Positions 25,589 through 34,714 of a stretch of 64,000 nt of DNA are shown in pieces. Origin of the DNA: Paraburkholderia tropica (GTDB lineage Bacteria > Pseudomonadota > Gammaproteobacteria > Burkholderiales > Burkholderiaceae); assembly GCF_914484835.1 (NCBI RefSeq), contig NZ_CAJZAR010000062.1, forward strand, positions 62,001-126,000, given 5' to 3'. A program made the position numbers and the translations under genes. How positions within the stretch are numbered: position 1 is the first letter of the stretch; every line of letters begins with the position of its first letter. The notes under the pieces were generated by a model. It worked only from the letters and a program-made list of their open reading frames with translations, had not been told where the DNA came from and ran no database searches.

Positions 25589-25732
25589 TCAGTGCGGCTG
25601 CGTGACCGACTCGATGGCGTCGCGACGCACTTTCTCGATGTACTTTCCCAGCGCGACCGTCGAAATGATTCCCACGGCCAGCGTGATAGCAAAAGCGGCG
25701 AGATGTTCGAGCGGCGAGGTGTTGTTGATCAT
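25589..25732 (-). CDS. Candidate small membrane protein
   Basis: 47 residues from ATG 25732 with GGAG about 9 bases upstream. One transmembrane helix at about 11-30 (LAAFAITLAVGIISTVALG), followed by a basic-acidic tail (KYIEKVRRDAIESV). It lies upstream of the porin gene in the same direction, 140 bases apart. No family is recognised; small one-helix proteins of this kind are often missed. A chance frame cannot be excluded. Confidence 0.5.
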   Translation of the reverse strand: MINNTSPLEHLAAFAITLAVGIISTVALGKYIEKVRRDAIESVTQPH

Positions 25733-25912
25733 GTGACGTGGCTCCGTGGCGGGTCGTGATATCGGCTGCGCATTGCGCTTCGATGCGCGTGAACGGCAGT
25801 TGCAATCAATGTAAATCGGCATCTGGACACTGTCTGTCCTGATGCGTCCGCGCATTTCCACCCGCAAAAACACGAGGCAATTGGACAGCCGCTGTCCGAT
25901 TGCGGATTCACC

Positions 25913-26380
25913 ATGCAGGCCATCGTCACTGCCCGCATGGAAACCATGAACGCCTCGAATTCTCACGCCCGCTCGCTCGCCGACCTGACCGTGCGCGAAC
26001 TCGCCGGACTGCGTCTCTTGAACGAACGCCTTGCGCTCGCCGAACGCGGCATTCTCGAACGCGCTTTCGCGCGCACGCAGCCAGAGCACGACATCGAATC
26101 CAGCAACGACGTGAACGTGCAAGCGCACGTGATCTGCAGCGCCGCCGCGAGCGACAGCGCGACCTTCACACTCGACGCGCGTGCGCTGCTCGATAACACC
26201 CACGCGCAATGTGCGAATGAAGCCTTGCCGGATCCGCTGGCCGACATGACCGCGTGTCGTCTCTTCAACGATCTGCGTGTGCAGCATTGCGGCGGCGACT
26301 GGACGCGAATGCTCGCAATCGACGTGATTCGCATCGACCTGTCGATCGTGCAGCGCCGCTCGAATACGTGGACCGCGTGA
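25913..26380 (+). CDS. Hypothetical protein
   Basis: 155 residues from ATG 25913; internal ATGs at 25937 and 25946 are alternatives, the last having GGAA close upstream. Soluble, no signal peptide. It begins with a helical segment rich in Leu and Arg (LADLTVRELAGLRLLNERLALAERGILERAF) and continues into a predicted beta-rich part with paired Cys residues. I recognise no family. It is followed after 44 bases by another small unknown gene on the same strand, suggesting an operon. Confidence 0.55.
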   Translation: MQAIVTARMETMNASNSHARSLADLTVRELAGLRLLNERLALAERGILERAFARTQPEHDIESSNDVNVQAHVICSAAASDSATFTLDARALLDNTHAQCANEALPDPLADMTACRLFNDLRVQHCGGDWTRMLAIDVIRIDLSIVQRRSNTWTA

Positions 26381-26424
26381 GCCCGGCGCATCATGCATTC
26401 ACGCCTTTGGCAATCACGAAAGCC

Positions 26425-26670
26425 ATGACCGGCCCGCGCAACGCGAGCCCCTATACCGCGCGCAATCTCGATGCCGCCATCGCGCATCTCGAACTCGCGA
26501 TCGAAGCCGATCGCGAAGCCGCCGTGTTCGGGCCGCATTACTGGCTCGAACGTGTGCGCCAGGCGGGCGCGACGCCCGGCATCGTAATCGCGCAAACGCG
26601 TCGTCTCGAACGCCTCGCGCAGCACCTCATCGCGTCGAGCGGATCTGCAATTGAAATCAATTCCAGGTAA
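26425..26670 (+). CDS. Hypothetical small protein
   Basis: 81 residues from ATG 26425; a longer frame from 26254 would overlap the preceding gene by 127 bases and is not preferred. Mostly helical: YTARNLDAAIAHLELAIEA, then YWLERVRQA and QTRRLERLAQHLI. Short helical proteins of this look are common in Burkholderia-group genomes with no assigned role. Cotranscription with the gene at 25913-26380 is likely from the 44-base gap. Confidence 0.55.
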   Translation: MTGPRNASPYTARNLDAAIAHLELAIEADREAAVFGPHYWLERVRQAGATPGIVIAQTRRLERLAQHLIASSGSAIEINSR

Positions 26671-26774
26671 TAAAATGTAATTGAAAGTCGAACGTCACCG
26701 CATCGACGTAATACGCCTGCAAATTTTCACTGATTTTTTTCGCGTGATTTCCCCACGAACGAATGAGGTGAACA

Positions 26775-28436
26775 ATGAAGACAGCACGGCGGTGGAAAGC
26801 AGCAATGGCGGCAACGGCGGCGTTCGGTGCAGGCGCGTTTGCGTTCGGCGGCATGCAGACGCCCGCCCAGGCGCGCGAAGCGTCGGATATCAAACATGTC
26901 TTGCTGATCAGCTTCGACGGCCTGCACGAGCAGGACGTCTCGCGCTGCATCAGCGGCAATACCTGCCCGAATCTCGCGCTGCTCGCGAAATCGGGCGTGA
27001 CCTATACGAACGCCTATACGCCGGGACTTTCCGATTCTTTCCCCGGACTCGCCGCGCTCGTCACCGGCGGCTCGCCGAAATCGGCGGGCCTGTTCTATGA
27101 CGTCTCCTACGACCGCACGCTTTACGCGCCCAACGACACGGGCTGCGTCGGCAAGCAGGGCTGGAATGTCGTATTCGACGAAACCACCGGCATCGACGCC
27201 GAAAATGGCGGCGCGCTCGTGCACCTCGACGGCGGCGGCGCATTCAATCCGCAAGCCATTCCACGCGCGCGCGTCGGCAAGAAATGCGTGCCGGTCTTTC
27301 CGCACGACTACGTGAAAACCAACACGATTTTCGAAGTCGTGAAGCAGAATCTGAGCGGTTCGCGCACCGCCTGGGCCGACAAGCACGCGTGGGGTTACGA
27401 CTGGCTCAACGGGCCTTCGGGACGCGGTGTGGACGATCTCGCGCGCACAGAGATCAATTCGATCGATCCGGCCACGCAAACGGCCTACACCGATATTTAT
27501 ACGCACACCGAAAAGTTCGACGACTATCACGTGCAGGCGATCCTGAACCAGATTGGCGGCAAGAATTCCACGGGCACGCGCGACGAACCGGTGCCCACGC
27601 TGTTCGGTACCAACTTCCAGACCTTGAGCGTCGCGCAGAAAGCCACGGTGGCCTCGGGCGGCGGCTATCTCGACGCGAGCTTCACACCGGGACCGGACGT
27701 CACGAATGCGATCACGTATCTCGACACGTCGCTGGGCCGTATCGTCGCCGCGCTCCAGCAGCAGAATCTGTACGCGTCCACGCTCATCATCGTGACCGCG
27801 AAGCACGGCCAGTCGCCCGCCGATCACAGCAAACTCGTGAAGAACGGCGACACGCTCACCGCGCTGCTCGAAGCGAATAACTATCTCGATCCGAATGGTC
27901 AGTTCGGCCAGAACGCCACGAAGACCGGCAATCTGAACGACGGCAGCGGGCTCGTCGGCACGGGCCTCGTGCAGACCGACGACGTGGGCCTGATCTGGCT
28001 GCGCGATCAAAGCCAGCGCGACGCCGTGGTCGCCACGCTCAAGCGCAATCTGTCGTGCAACGCGCCCGGCATCTGCGCCGATGGTCCGCAGGCGTACATT
28101 CTCACCGGCAACGCGTTGCAGCAGCGCTTCGGCGATCCGGCGCAAGGCCGCACGCCCGATATCGTCGTGCAGCCGAATCCGGGCGTGATCTACACGTCGA
28201 GCAAATCGAAGGACGAGGAGCACGGCGGCAACGCGCCCGACGACAGCCATCTGGGCCTCGTGGTGTCGTATGCCGGTTTGCGCCACGGCGGGCGCACGGT
28301 GACGGCGCGCGTCGAGACCACCCAGGTCGCGCCGACGATCCTGCGCGCACTCGATCTCGATCCGCATCTGCTGCATGCGGTCGAACTCGAAGGCACGCGT
28401 ACGCTGCCGTCGCTCGGTTTGCGCGGCGACGAGTAA
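26775..28436 (+). CDS. Secreted alkaline phosphatase-superfamily phosphodiesterase/nucleotide pyrophosphatase
   Basis: 553 residues. A signal peptide (KTARRWKAAMAATAAFGAGAFAFG, cleaved near PAQA) sends it to the periplasm or outside. The superfamily core is present: HVLLISFDGLHEQD with the first metal Asp, the nucleophile region SFPGLAALVTGG, AKHGQSP and HGGNAPDDSHLGLVVS with metal-binding His/Asp. This order fits type I phosphodiesterase/nucleotide pyrophosphatases and related phosphonate or lipid phosphodiesterases. ATG 26775 is preceded by GAGG. The precise substrate is not evident. A GC-rich hairpin follows the stop. Confidence 0.85.
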   Translation: MKTARRWKAAMAATAAFGAGAFAFGGMQTPAQAREASDIKHVLLISFDGLHEQDVSRCISGNTCPNLALLAKSGVTYTNAYTPGLSDSFPGLAALVTGGSPKSAGLFYDVSYDRTLYAPNDTGCVGKQGWNVVFDETTGIDAENGGALVHLDGGGAFNPQAIPRARVGKKCVPVFPHDYVKTNTIFEVVKQNLSGSRTAWADKHAWGYDWLNGPSGRGVDDLARTEINSIDPATQTAYTDIYTHTEKFDDYHVQAILNQIGGKNSTGTRDEPVPTLFGTNFQTLSVAQKATVASGGGYLDASFTPGPDVTNAITYLDTSLGRIVAALQQQNLYASTLIIVTAKHGQSPADHSKLVKNGDTLTALLEANNYLDPNGQFGQNATKTGNLNDGSGLVGTGLVQTDDVGLIWLRDQSQRDAVVATLKRNLSCNAPGICADGPQAYILTGNALQQRFGDPAQGRTPDIVVQPNPGVIYTSSKSKDEEHGGNAPDDSHLGLVVSYAGLRHGGRTVTARVETTQVAPTILRALDLDPHLLHAVELEGTRTLPSLGLRGDE

Positions 28437-28446
28437 TCCCCCGCAC

Positions 28447-28470
28447 GCGGACGCCTCGCCGGGCGTCCGC
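28447..28470 (+). terminator. Terminator-like hairpin after the phosphodiesterase gene
   Basis: 9-bp perfect stem GCGGACGCC (28447-28455) with GGCGTCCGC (28462-28470), 11 bases after the stop. No T-run follows, so termination efficiency is uncertain. Confidence 0.5.
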
Positions 28471-28540
28471 GCCGCCCCTGCCTCTGTCCGGCCGCAGCGG
28501 TACAATGCCTGCAATCAAAGCAGGCCTGCGGGTACGGGAC

Positions 28541-30991
28541 GTGAGCGAGTTTCAGGGTGAATTGACGGCGGGCGCCGATGCCGAAGCGCAGGCGAATTTG
28601 AATGAGGGTTTCATCCTCACCCGCCATTGGCGCGACACGCCCACGCATACCGAAGTCGACTTCTGGCTGGCGACGCCCACGGGGCCGCGCCAGTTGCGTC
28701 TGCGTGCGCAAACCTCCGTGGCCTTCGTGCCCGTCGAGCAGGAAGACGCGGCGCGCGCCGAGTTCGAAGCAAGGCGCGATGCAAAACCCAACGCCAAATC
28801 CGACGCCCAATCCGGCATCGAATTCCGCCCGCTCGAATTGAAGGACTTCCATCAGCGGCCTGTGCTCGGGATTTACGCGCGTCAATATCGGCATTTATCG
28901 GGCGCGGCGAAACGGCTCGCGAAATCCGGCGTGAATATCTACGAAGCCGATATTCAGCCGCCCGACCGCTACATGATGGAGCGTTTCATCACCGCGCCGG
29001 TGCTGTTTCGCGGCACGCCCGACGCGCGCGGCGTATTGATCGACGGCGAGATGAAACCCGCGAACGGCTATCGCCCCGCGCTGAAACTCGTGTCGCTCGA
29101 TATCGAAACCAGCGCGCGCGGCGAACTCTATTCGATCGCGCTCGAAGGCTGCGGACAACGCCAGGTGTATATGCTCGCGCCCGAAAACGGCGACGCGAGC
29201 GGACTCGATTTCGATTTCGAGTATTGCGAAAACCGCGCGCAGATGCTCGAACGCCTGAATGCGTGGATGGCGCTGCACGATCCCGATGCGATCATCGGCT
29301 GGAATCTCGTGCAATTCGATTTGCGCGTGCTGCACGAGCATTCGCGCCAATATGGCGTGCCGCTGCGGCTCGGCCGGGGCGGCGCCGTGATGGAATGGCG
29401 CGAGCACAGCATCAATCAGAATCACTATTTCGCGGCAGCGGCGGGCCGGCTGATTATCGACGGCATCGAGGCCTTGCGTTCGGCCACCTGGAGTTTTCCG
29501 TCGTTCAGTCTCGAATCGGTGTCGCAAACGCTGCTCGGCGAAGGCAAGTCGATCGACAATCCGTATCAGCGCATGGACGAAATCCAGCGCCGTTTCGACG
29601 AAGACAAACCTGCGCTCGCGCGCTACAACCTCAAAGACTGCGAACTCGTCACGCGCATCTTCGAGAAAACGGAATTGATGGCGTTCTTGCTGGAACGCGC
29701 CTCGGTCACCGGCTTGCCCGTGGATCGCAGCGGCGGTTCGGTCGCCGCATTCACGCATCTGTATTTGCCGCGCATGCATCGGCTCGGTTACGTCGCGCCC
29801 AATCTCGGCGACATCGTCGGCGAAAACAGCCCCGGCGGCTTCGTGATGGATTCGCGGCCCGGCCTTTACGATTCGGTGCTCGTGCTCGATTACAAGAGCC
29901 TGTATCCGTCGATTATCCGCACGTTTCTGATCGATCCGGTCGGACTGATCGAAGGCTTGCGCCAGCCCGGTGACGAAACGTCCGTGCCCGGCTTTCTCGG
30001 CGCGCGTTTCTCGCGCACGATGCATTGTTTGCCTGAAATCGTGCGGCAAGTGTGGGAAGGCCGCGACCAGGCCAAGCGCATGAAGAATGCGCCGCTTTCG
30101 CAGGCGCTGAAGATCATCATGAATGCGTTTTACGGCGTGCTCGGTTCGACGGGCTGCCGGTTTTTCGATCCGCGTCTCGCTTCGTCGATCACCATGCGCG
30201 GCCACGAAATCATGCGCAAGACCCGCGAATTGATCGAAGCGCAGGGTTACGACGTGATTTACGGCGATACCGATTCGACTTTCGTCTGGCTCAAGCGCGC
30301 GCATTCGGAAGACGACGCGACGCGCACGGGACGCGAACTCGTCGCGCACGTCAACGCCTGGTGGAAGGCGCATCTGCAAACGCAATTTGGCCTGGAAAGC
30401 GCGCTCGAATTGCAATTCGAGCGTCATTACTCGCGCTTTCTGATGCCCACCATCCGCGGCGCGGAAGAAGGCAGCAAGAAGCGTTATGCGGGCCTGTCTC
30501 GCGCGAAAGACGGCAGCGACGAAATCGTGTTCAAGGGACTCGAAACCGTGCGCACCGACTGGACGCCGCTCGCGCAGCAATTCCAGCGTGAACTGTATCG
30601 GCGCGTGTTTCAGCGCGAACCTTATGCCGACTATATTCGCGATTATGTGCAGCGGACTTTACGCGGCGAATTCGACGATCAACTCGTATTCCGCAAACGG
30701 CTGCGCCGCCCGCTCAGCGAGTATCAGCGCAACGTGCCGCCGCATGTGCGCGCCGCGCGGATCGCCGACGAATTCAATCGCCAGCTTGGCCGTCCGCTGC
30801 AATATCAGAACGGCGGCTGGATCAGCTATGTGATGACCACGGTCGGTCCCGAGCCGCTCGAAACGCTGAGCGCGCCGCTTGATTATGCGTTCTATCTCAC
30901 GCGCCAGTTGCAGCCGGTCGCCGATGCGATCCTGCCTTTTCTGCGCGAGGAATTCGAAACGGTAATTTCCGGGCAGGCGAGTCTGTTCTAG
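28541..30991 (+). CDS. polB: DNA polymerase II (PolB, family B)
   Basis: 816 residues from GTG 28541. An ATG at 28505 is in frame, but it overlaps a good -10 box (TACAAT, 28502-28507), so it is probably upstream of the transcript. Family B features: exonuclease motif DIETSARGELY (D187), polymerase motif A DYKSLYPSI (D450), motif B KIIMNAFYGVLG and motif C YGDTDST (D576, D578). Much of the sequence closely follows E. coli PolB (783 residues). It is a proofreading polymerase for replication restart and lesion bypass, SOS-regulated in E. coli; I see no LexA box here. The tail ends two codons from the GNAT stop on the other strand. Confidence 0.95.
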   Translation: MSEFQGELTAGADAEAQANLNEGFILTRHWRDTPTHTEVDFWLATPTGPRQLRLRAQTSVAFVPVEQEDAARAEFEARRDAKPNAKSDAQSGIEFRPLELKDFHQRPVLGIYARQYRHLSGAAKRLAKSGVNIYEADIQPPDRYMMERFITAPVLFRGTPDARGVLIDGEMKPANGYRPALKLVSLDIETSARGELYSIALEGCGQRQVYMLAPENGDASGLDFDFEYCENRAQMLERLNAWMALHDPDAIIGWNLVQFDLRVLHEHSRQYGVPLRLGRGGAVMEWREHSINQNHYFAAAAGRLIIDGIEALRSATWSFPSFSLESVSQTLLGEGKSIDNPYQRMDEIQRRFDEDKPALARYNLKDCELVTRIFEKTELMAFLLERASVTGLPVDRSGGSVAAFTHLYLPRMHRLGYVAPNLGDIVGENSPGGFVMDSRPGLYDSVLVLDYKSLYPSIIRTFLIDPVGLIEGLRQPGDETSVPGFLGARFSRTMHCLPEIVRQVWEGRDQAKRMKNAPLSQALKIIMNAFYGVLGSTGCRFFDPRLASSITMRGHEIMRKTRELIEAQGYDVIYGDTDSTFVWLKRAHSEDDATRTGRELVAHVNAWWKAHLQTQFGLESALELQFERHYSRFLMPTIRGAEEGSKKRYAGLSRAKDGSDEIVFKGLETVRTDWTPLAQQFQRELYRRVFQREPYADYIRDYVQRTLRGEFDDQLVFRKRLRRPLSEYQRNVPPHVRAARIADEFNRQLGRPLQYQNGGWISYVMTTVGPEPLETLSAPLDYAFYLTRQLQPVADAILPFLREEFETVISGQASLF

Positions 30992-31596
30992 TTTTTAATG
31001 CGCGTGGCAAGACGCGCTTCGAGATTCGCCCGCACGTCCGGCCATTCGTCGTCGATGATGGAAAAGCGCACGGAATTGCGTTTGCGTCCATCGGGCATGA
31101 TGCGTTCGTGGCGCACGATGCCTTCCTGTTTCGCGCCGATACGCAGAATCGCCGCGCGCGATTTCTCGTTCAATTCGTCGGTGGTGAATTGCACGCGCAC
31201 GCAATTGAGCGTGTCGAACGCATAGGTCAACAACAGATATTTGGCTTCGGTATTCGCCGCCGATCGTTGCATCGACGCCGCCAGCCACGTATGGCCGATT
31301 TCGAGTTTGCGATTCGCGCGATCGAGCTTCCAGAAACGCGTGCTGCCGATCACGCGCCCCGTCGCACGCTGCACGACGACGAACGGCATGACCGTGCCCG
31401 CGCGCTCGCCTTCGAGCGCCTTGTCGATATAAGCGTCGACGGTGGCCGGTCCCGGCACCACGGTCACCTTGAGATTCCAGAGTTCGCCGTCGGCGGCGGC
31501 TTCGACCAGCGCGTTGGCGTCGCTGGCGCGCAGCGGGCGCAGTTCGACGATCTCGCCGCTCAGCGTCGGCGTGGTGAGGGAAGACGTATTGCTCAT
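30988..31596 (-). CDS. GNAT-family N-acetyltransferase (RimJ/RimL-like)
   Basis: 202 residues. The RimJ/RimL type is indicated by VELRPLRASDANALVEA at the start, then VVVQRATGRVIGSTRF, the acetyl-CoA-binding region around WLAASMQRSAANTEAKYLLLTYAF and the closing NEKSRAAILRIGAKQEGIVRHERI. It would transfer an acetyl group to an N-terminus or small amine. It is the last gene of the SPFH/P-type ATPase operon (its ATG overlaps the ATPase stop as ATGA) and converges on polB, the two stop codons sharing one CTAG. Confidence 0.9.
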   Translation of the reverse strand: MSNTSSLTTPTLSGEIVELRPLRASDANALVEAAADGELWNLKVTVVPGPATVDAYIDKALEGERAGTVMPFVVVQRATGRVIGSTRFWKLDRANRKLEIGHTWLAASMQRSAANTEAKYLLLTYAFDTLNCVRVQFTTDELNEKSRAAILRIGAKQEGIVRHERIMPDGRKRNSVRFSIIDDEWPDVRANLEARLATRIKN

Positions 31597-33683
31597 GACG
31601 GTTCGTGTGTTGACGCGTGGTGTGTTATGGCTTGCGGTTCACCGCTGGGCTCGCCACGGGGTTCGCCATCATCGCGGCGCAGCAGGCGGCCCGCGTTCGC
31701 GATCACGACGAGCGTGCCGACGTTATGCAGGATCGCGGTCGCCACCGCGCCCAGGGCACCCAGCGCCGCCAGCGCGATCACGGCCACGGTCCACGTGAGA
31801 CCGATCGCGGCGTTGGCCGTGGCGATGCGGCGGCAGCGGCGGCCCAGCCGGATGCAGTCGGGCAGGCGGCGCAGGTCGTCGGCGAGCAGCACCACGTCGG
31901 CGGACGCCACGGCGATATCGATGCCACGCTCGCCCATCGCCACGCTCGTCGAGCCCGCCTTGATCGCGAGCACGTCGTTCAGGCCATCGCCGACCACGAG
32001 CGGATGATGGCCCGCGTCGATCTCGCGCAGCACGTAATCGAGCTTGTCGTGCGGCAGCGCCTGCGCCACCACGGTCTCGATGCCGACCTGCGCCGCGAGC
32101 TTGTGCGCCACATCCGCGCGGTCTCCGGTCACGAGCGCCTCGCGTTCGATACCGAGCGCACGCAGATCGGCGAGCGCTTCGCGCGCCTCGGCGCGCAGCG
32201 TGTCCGCGAAACCGAACCACGCGAGCAGCTTGCCGTCCTGCACGAGACCCGCGCGCGGGCCGTCGAAATCCGCGGGCGCGGACGGCAGCGCATCGACGTA
32301 TTGCGCGAGCAGTTCGTCGCGGCCCAATACGGCTTCGCCGTCGCGCGTGTTCGCCTGCACGCCCAGGCCGCGAAGCTCGCGCAGATCGCGCACGTCCTGC
32401 CCATTCAGCATCTCGTCCGGGTTCGCGTTCAAGCCGTCGCGCACCAGCGCGCGGCACACCGGATGCGCGCTGCCTTGCGCAAGCCGCACGGCCAGCGCAC
32501 GCGCGTGCGCCTCGTTCACGCCGGGCTGCCACGCAATCTGCGTCACGCGCAATTCGCCGTGCGTGAGCGTGCCGGTCTTGTCGATCACGAGCGAATCGAT
32601 CTCGGCGATCTTGTCGAGAAACGCCGCGTTGCGAAACAGCATGCCGCGCCGCGCGCCCGCCGCGATGCCCGCGATGGCCGTGGCCGGCGCGGCCAGCACG
32701 AGCGCGCACGGGCAAGCCGCGACGATCACCGCGAGCATCGCCGACGCGTTCGCGCTCACGAACCAGACGATCGCCGCGATCAGCAGCACGAGCGCGAGAT
32801 ACGCGTCCATGTAGCGTTCGAGCGCCTGCGTGATGGGCGGCTTCGCGGCCTCGGCGCGCTGCATCAACTCGACGACCTTGCCGAGCGTCGACGCCTCGCC
32901 GACCTGCGTGACCTCCACGCGCAACGGTCCGTCGAGATTGATCGCGCCGCCGTAAACGCTCGCGCCCTCGCCCGCATCCTGCGGCAGCGACTCGCCGGTG
33001 ATCGGGCCGTTGTCGACGCTCGAACGGCCTTCGCGCACGCGCCCGTCGGCGGGAATGCGCGCGCCCGGCAGCACATCGACGAGATCGCCGGGACGCAGCG
33101 CGTCGTACGCGACTTCCTCGATCGCGCCCGTCGCGCTCACGCGCCGCACGATGCCCGAGGTGAGGCGTCCGAGCGCGCGGATCGCTTCCTGCGAGCCGAG
33201 CACGCTGCGTTCTTCGAGCGCGTGGCCGAAGGTCATGACGATGGGCAGCAGCGCCGCGGTCGTCATATCGCCGACGGCCCACGCGCCCAGCATCGCGAGC
33301 GCGATCAGGCGGTCGGTGACGCCGTGCAGGCTCGGCGACTTGAGGCTGTGCCATGCGCCCGCGAAGACCGGCGGCGCGACCACGAGCGAGGCCGCCGCCG
33401 CGAGCAGTTGCGCGAGCGTCCCGTCGCCCTGGACGAGATGCGGCCACGCGAGCGAGAGCAGCAGCAGGCCGCCCGCGATCAGCGCGAGCAGCGTGTGGCG
33501 CGTGATCGCGCGGCGTTCCTCGGCGGACATCGCGAGGCCGGGAGCGAGATCGTCTGTGTGATTAACGTGATTGTCGTGATCGGCGTGATCTTCGTGCGCG
33601 TGATCAGGTGCCGCGTGCGCTGCTTGGTGCGCCGCGTGCGCTTCATCGCGCTCGATCGTTTCCGTCTGCGTATTCATGGTCAT
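31593..33683 (-). CDS. Heavy metal-translocating P1B-type ATPase with His-rich N-terminus
   Basis: 696 residues. In place of a CxxC metal-binding domain the N-terminus (14-42) is rich in His and Asp (HAHEDHADHDNHVNH). Then come eight predicted helices, the actuator TGES (229-232), the transport motif CPC (C324, C326), the phosphorylated Asp368 in DKTGTLT, an HP motif in SAHPVCRAL and GDGLND. The last helices lack the Lys/Asp pair of ZntA-type zinc pumps and instead have AILHNVGTLVVIAN, so metal specificity cannot be assigned. It overlaps the genes on both sides by 4 bases (ATGA), which implies coordinated synthesis with the SPFH proteins. Confidence 0.92.
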   Translation of the reverse strand: MTMNTQTETIERDEAHAAHQAAHAAPDHAHEDHADHDNHVNHTDDLAPGLAMSAEERRAITRHTLLALIAGGLLLLSLAWPHLVQGDGTLAQLLAAAASLVVAPPVFAGAWHSLKSPSLHGVTDRLIALAMLGAWAVGDMTTAALLPIVMTFGHALEERSVLGSQEAIRALGRLTSGIVRRVSATGAIEEVAYDALRPGDLVDVLPGARIPADGRVREGRSSVDNGPITGESLPQDAGEGASVYGGAINLDGPLRVEVTQVGEASTLGKVVELMQRAEAAKPPITQALERYMDAYLALVLLIAAIVWFVSANASAMLAVIVAACPCALVLAAPATAIAGIAAGARRGMLFRNAAFLDKIAEIDSLVIDKTGTLTHGELRVTQIAWQPGVNEAHARALAVRLAQGSAHPVCRALVRDGLNANPDEMLNGQDVRDLRELRGLGVQANTRDGEAVLGRDELLAQYVDALPSAPADFDGPRAGLVQDGKLLAWFGFADTLRAEAREALADLRALGIEREALVTGDRADVAHKLAAQVGIETVVAQALPHDKLDYVLREIDAGHHPLVVGDGLNDVLAIKAGSTSVAMGERGIDIAVASADVVLLADDLRRLPDCIRLGRRCRRIATANAAIGLTWTVAVIALAALGALGAVATAILHNVGTLVVIANAGRLLRRDDGEPRGEPSGEPQAITHHASTHEPS

Positions 33684-34714
33684 GGCGCACGCCCCGGCAA
33701 CACGAGGCTCGATCCATCATTCGGATCCAGCGTCGTCACGCGCGCGGCCTTCGCAAGCACGGCCTGAACGCGATCGCGATACGCGCGCGCAACGAGCCCC
33801 GGATCGTGATCCTGCGCGAGCGCCGCTTCGAGTTGCGCGATCGTCGAGGTTTCGGATTGCGCCGTCGCCACGCGTTCGGCTGCGCTCGCCTGCGCGTCCT
33901 GCACGATGCGGTCGGCGTTCTGCTGCGCGCCCTGGCGCGTTTTCTCCGCGACCGTGCGCGCCTGCGCGACATCGCGTTCGGCATTCTGCATCGACGTGAG
34001 CACCGCATTGAACGCGTCGATCGCCGAGCCCGGAAAAGACGCCTGCACATCCACGCGCGCGACTTCGATGCCGAGGCTCGCCTGCGCCGCCGCGAGCGCA
34101 TCGAGATGACGCTGGATCGCGCGCGCGAGGTCGCCGCGCAACTGCTCGCGGCGCACGGCCATCTGCTGATCGGCGGCCACCATTTCGGGGCGCGCGACGA
34201 GGATCGCGTCGAGGTCGCGCTGCGCCGCCGTCTCCACGACCGCCGCCGAGACGATGCGTTCGAGCGCGTCGTCGAGATGATCGAGTTGCAGCGCGTAGGC
34301 GTAAGGATCGGCCACTCGATAGAACAGCGTCGCGCTCACCTGCACCACGCCGCTGTCGCCGGTCAGCACGTAACCCGAGCCCGCGAGCGCGTCGGTGTCG
34401 AGCCCGAGCGTGGCGCGCGCACGCGGATCGCGCGACAGCGAAACGATGCGCCGCTCCAGCACGCGCTCGCTGCCCGGCACGAGCAGCACGTTCTCGAACG
34501 GACGCGGCCACGCAACGAGCAGCCCCGCGCCCTGGCTGCGCACGAACGCGCCGAAGCGCGTGACCACCGCGCTGCTGTCCGCCGGAATGCGGCGCACGTT
34601 CGAGGTCGCCCACGCGAGCGCGGCCAGCACCGCCAGCACGGCGACGAACCAGAACGCCAGGCGCACGGCCTGGGCGCCGGGTCCGAGCGCGGGGAAGTCG
34701 TCGCGCGTGCTCAT
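33680..34714 (-). CDS. SPFH/band-7 membrane protein, HflC-like
   Basis: 344 residues from ATG 34714; the long frame reaching 35530 is an artefact. One transmembrane helix at about 17-37, then the SPFH domain (RRIPADSSAVVTRFGAFVRSQGAGLLVAWPRPFENV) and a long helical arm with DVQASFPGSAIDAFNAVLTSMQNAERD, the HflC/HflK family's characteristic segment. In E. coli HflC and HflK form a cage around FtsH. Here the gene is between another SPFH gene (4-base overlap) and the P-type ATPase (4-base overlap), so it probably works with the pump. The C-terminal coiled coil (about 215-310) is Ala/Gln-rich. Confidence 0.87.
   Translation of the reverse strand: MSTRDDFPALGPGAQAVRLAFWFVAVLAVLAALAWATSNVRRIPADSSAVVTRFGAFVRSQGAGLLVAWPRPFENVLLVPGSERVLERRIVSLSRDPRARATLGLDTDALAGSGYVLTGDSGVVQVSATLFYRVADPYAYALQLDHLDDALERIVSAAVVETAAQRDLDAILVARPEMVAADQQMAVRREQLRGDLARAIQRHLDALAAAQASLGIEVARVDVQASFPGSAIDAFNAVLTSMQNAERDVAQARTVAEKTRQGAQQNADRIVQDAQASAAERVATAQSETSTIAQLEAALAQDHDPGLVARAYRDRVQAVLAKAARVTTLDPNDGSSLVLPGRAP

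Noticed and set aside
28895..30580. 561-residue minus-strand frame under polB
   Set aside because: PolB is complete and very similar to E. coli PolB on the plus strand; the minus frame has no family likeness.
31617..33767. 716-residue plus-strand frame
   Set aside because: Mirror of the P-type ATPase; composition is Arg/His-rich with no domain. The ATPase motifs are all on the minus strand.
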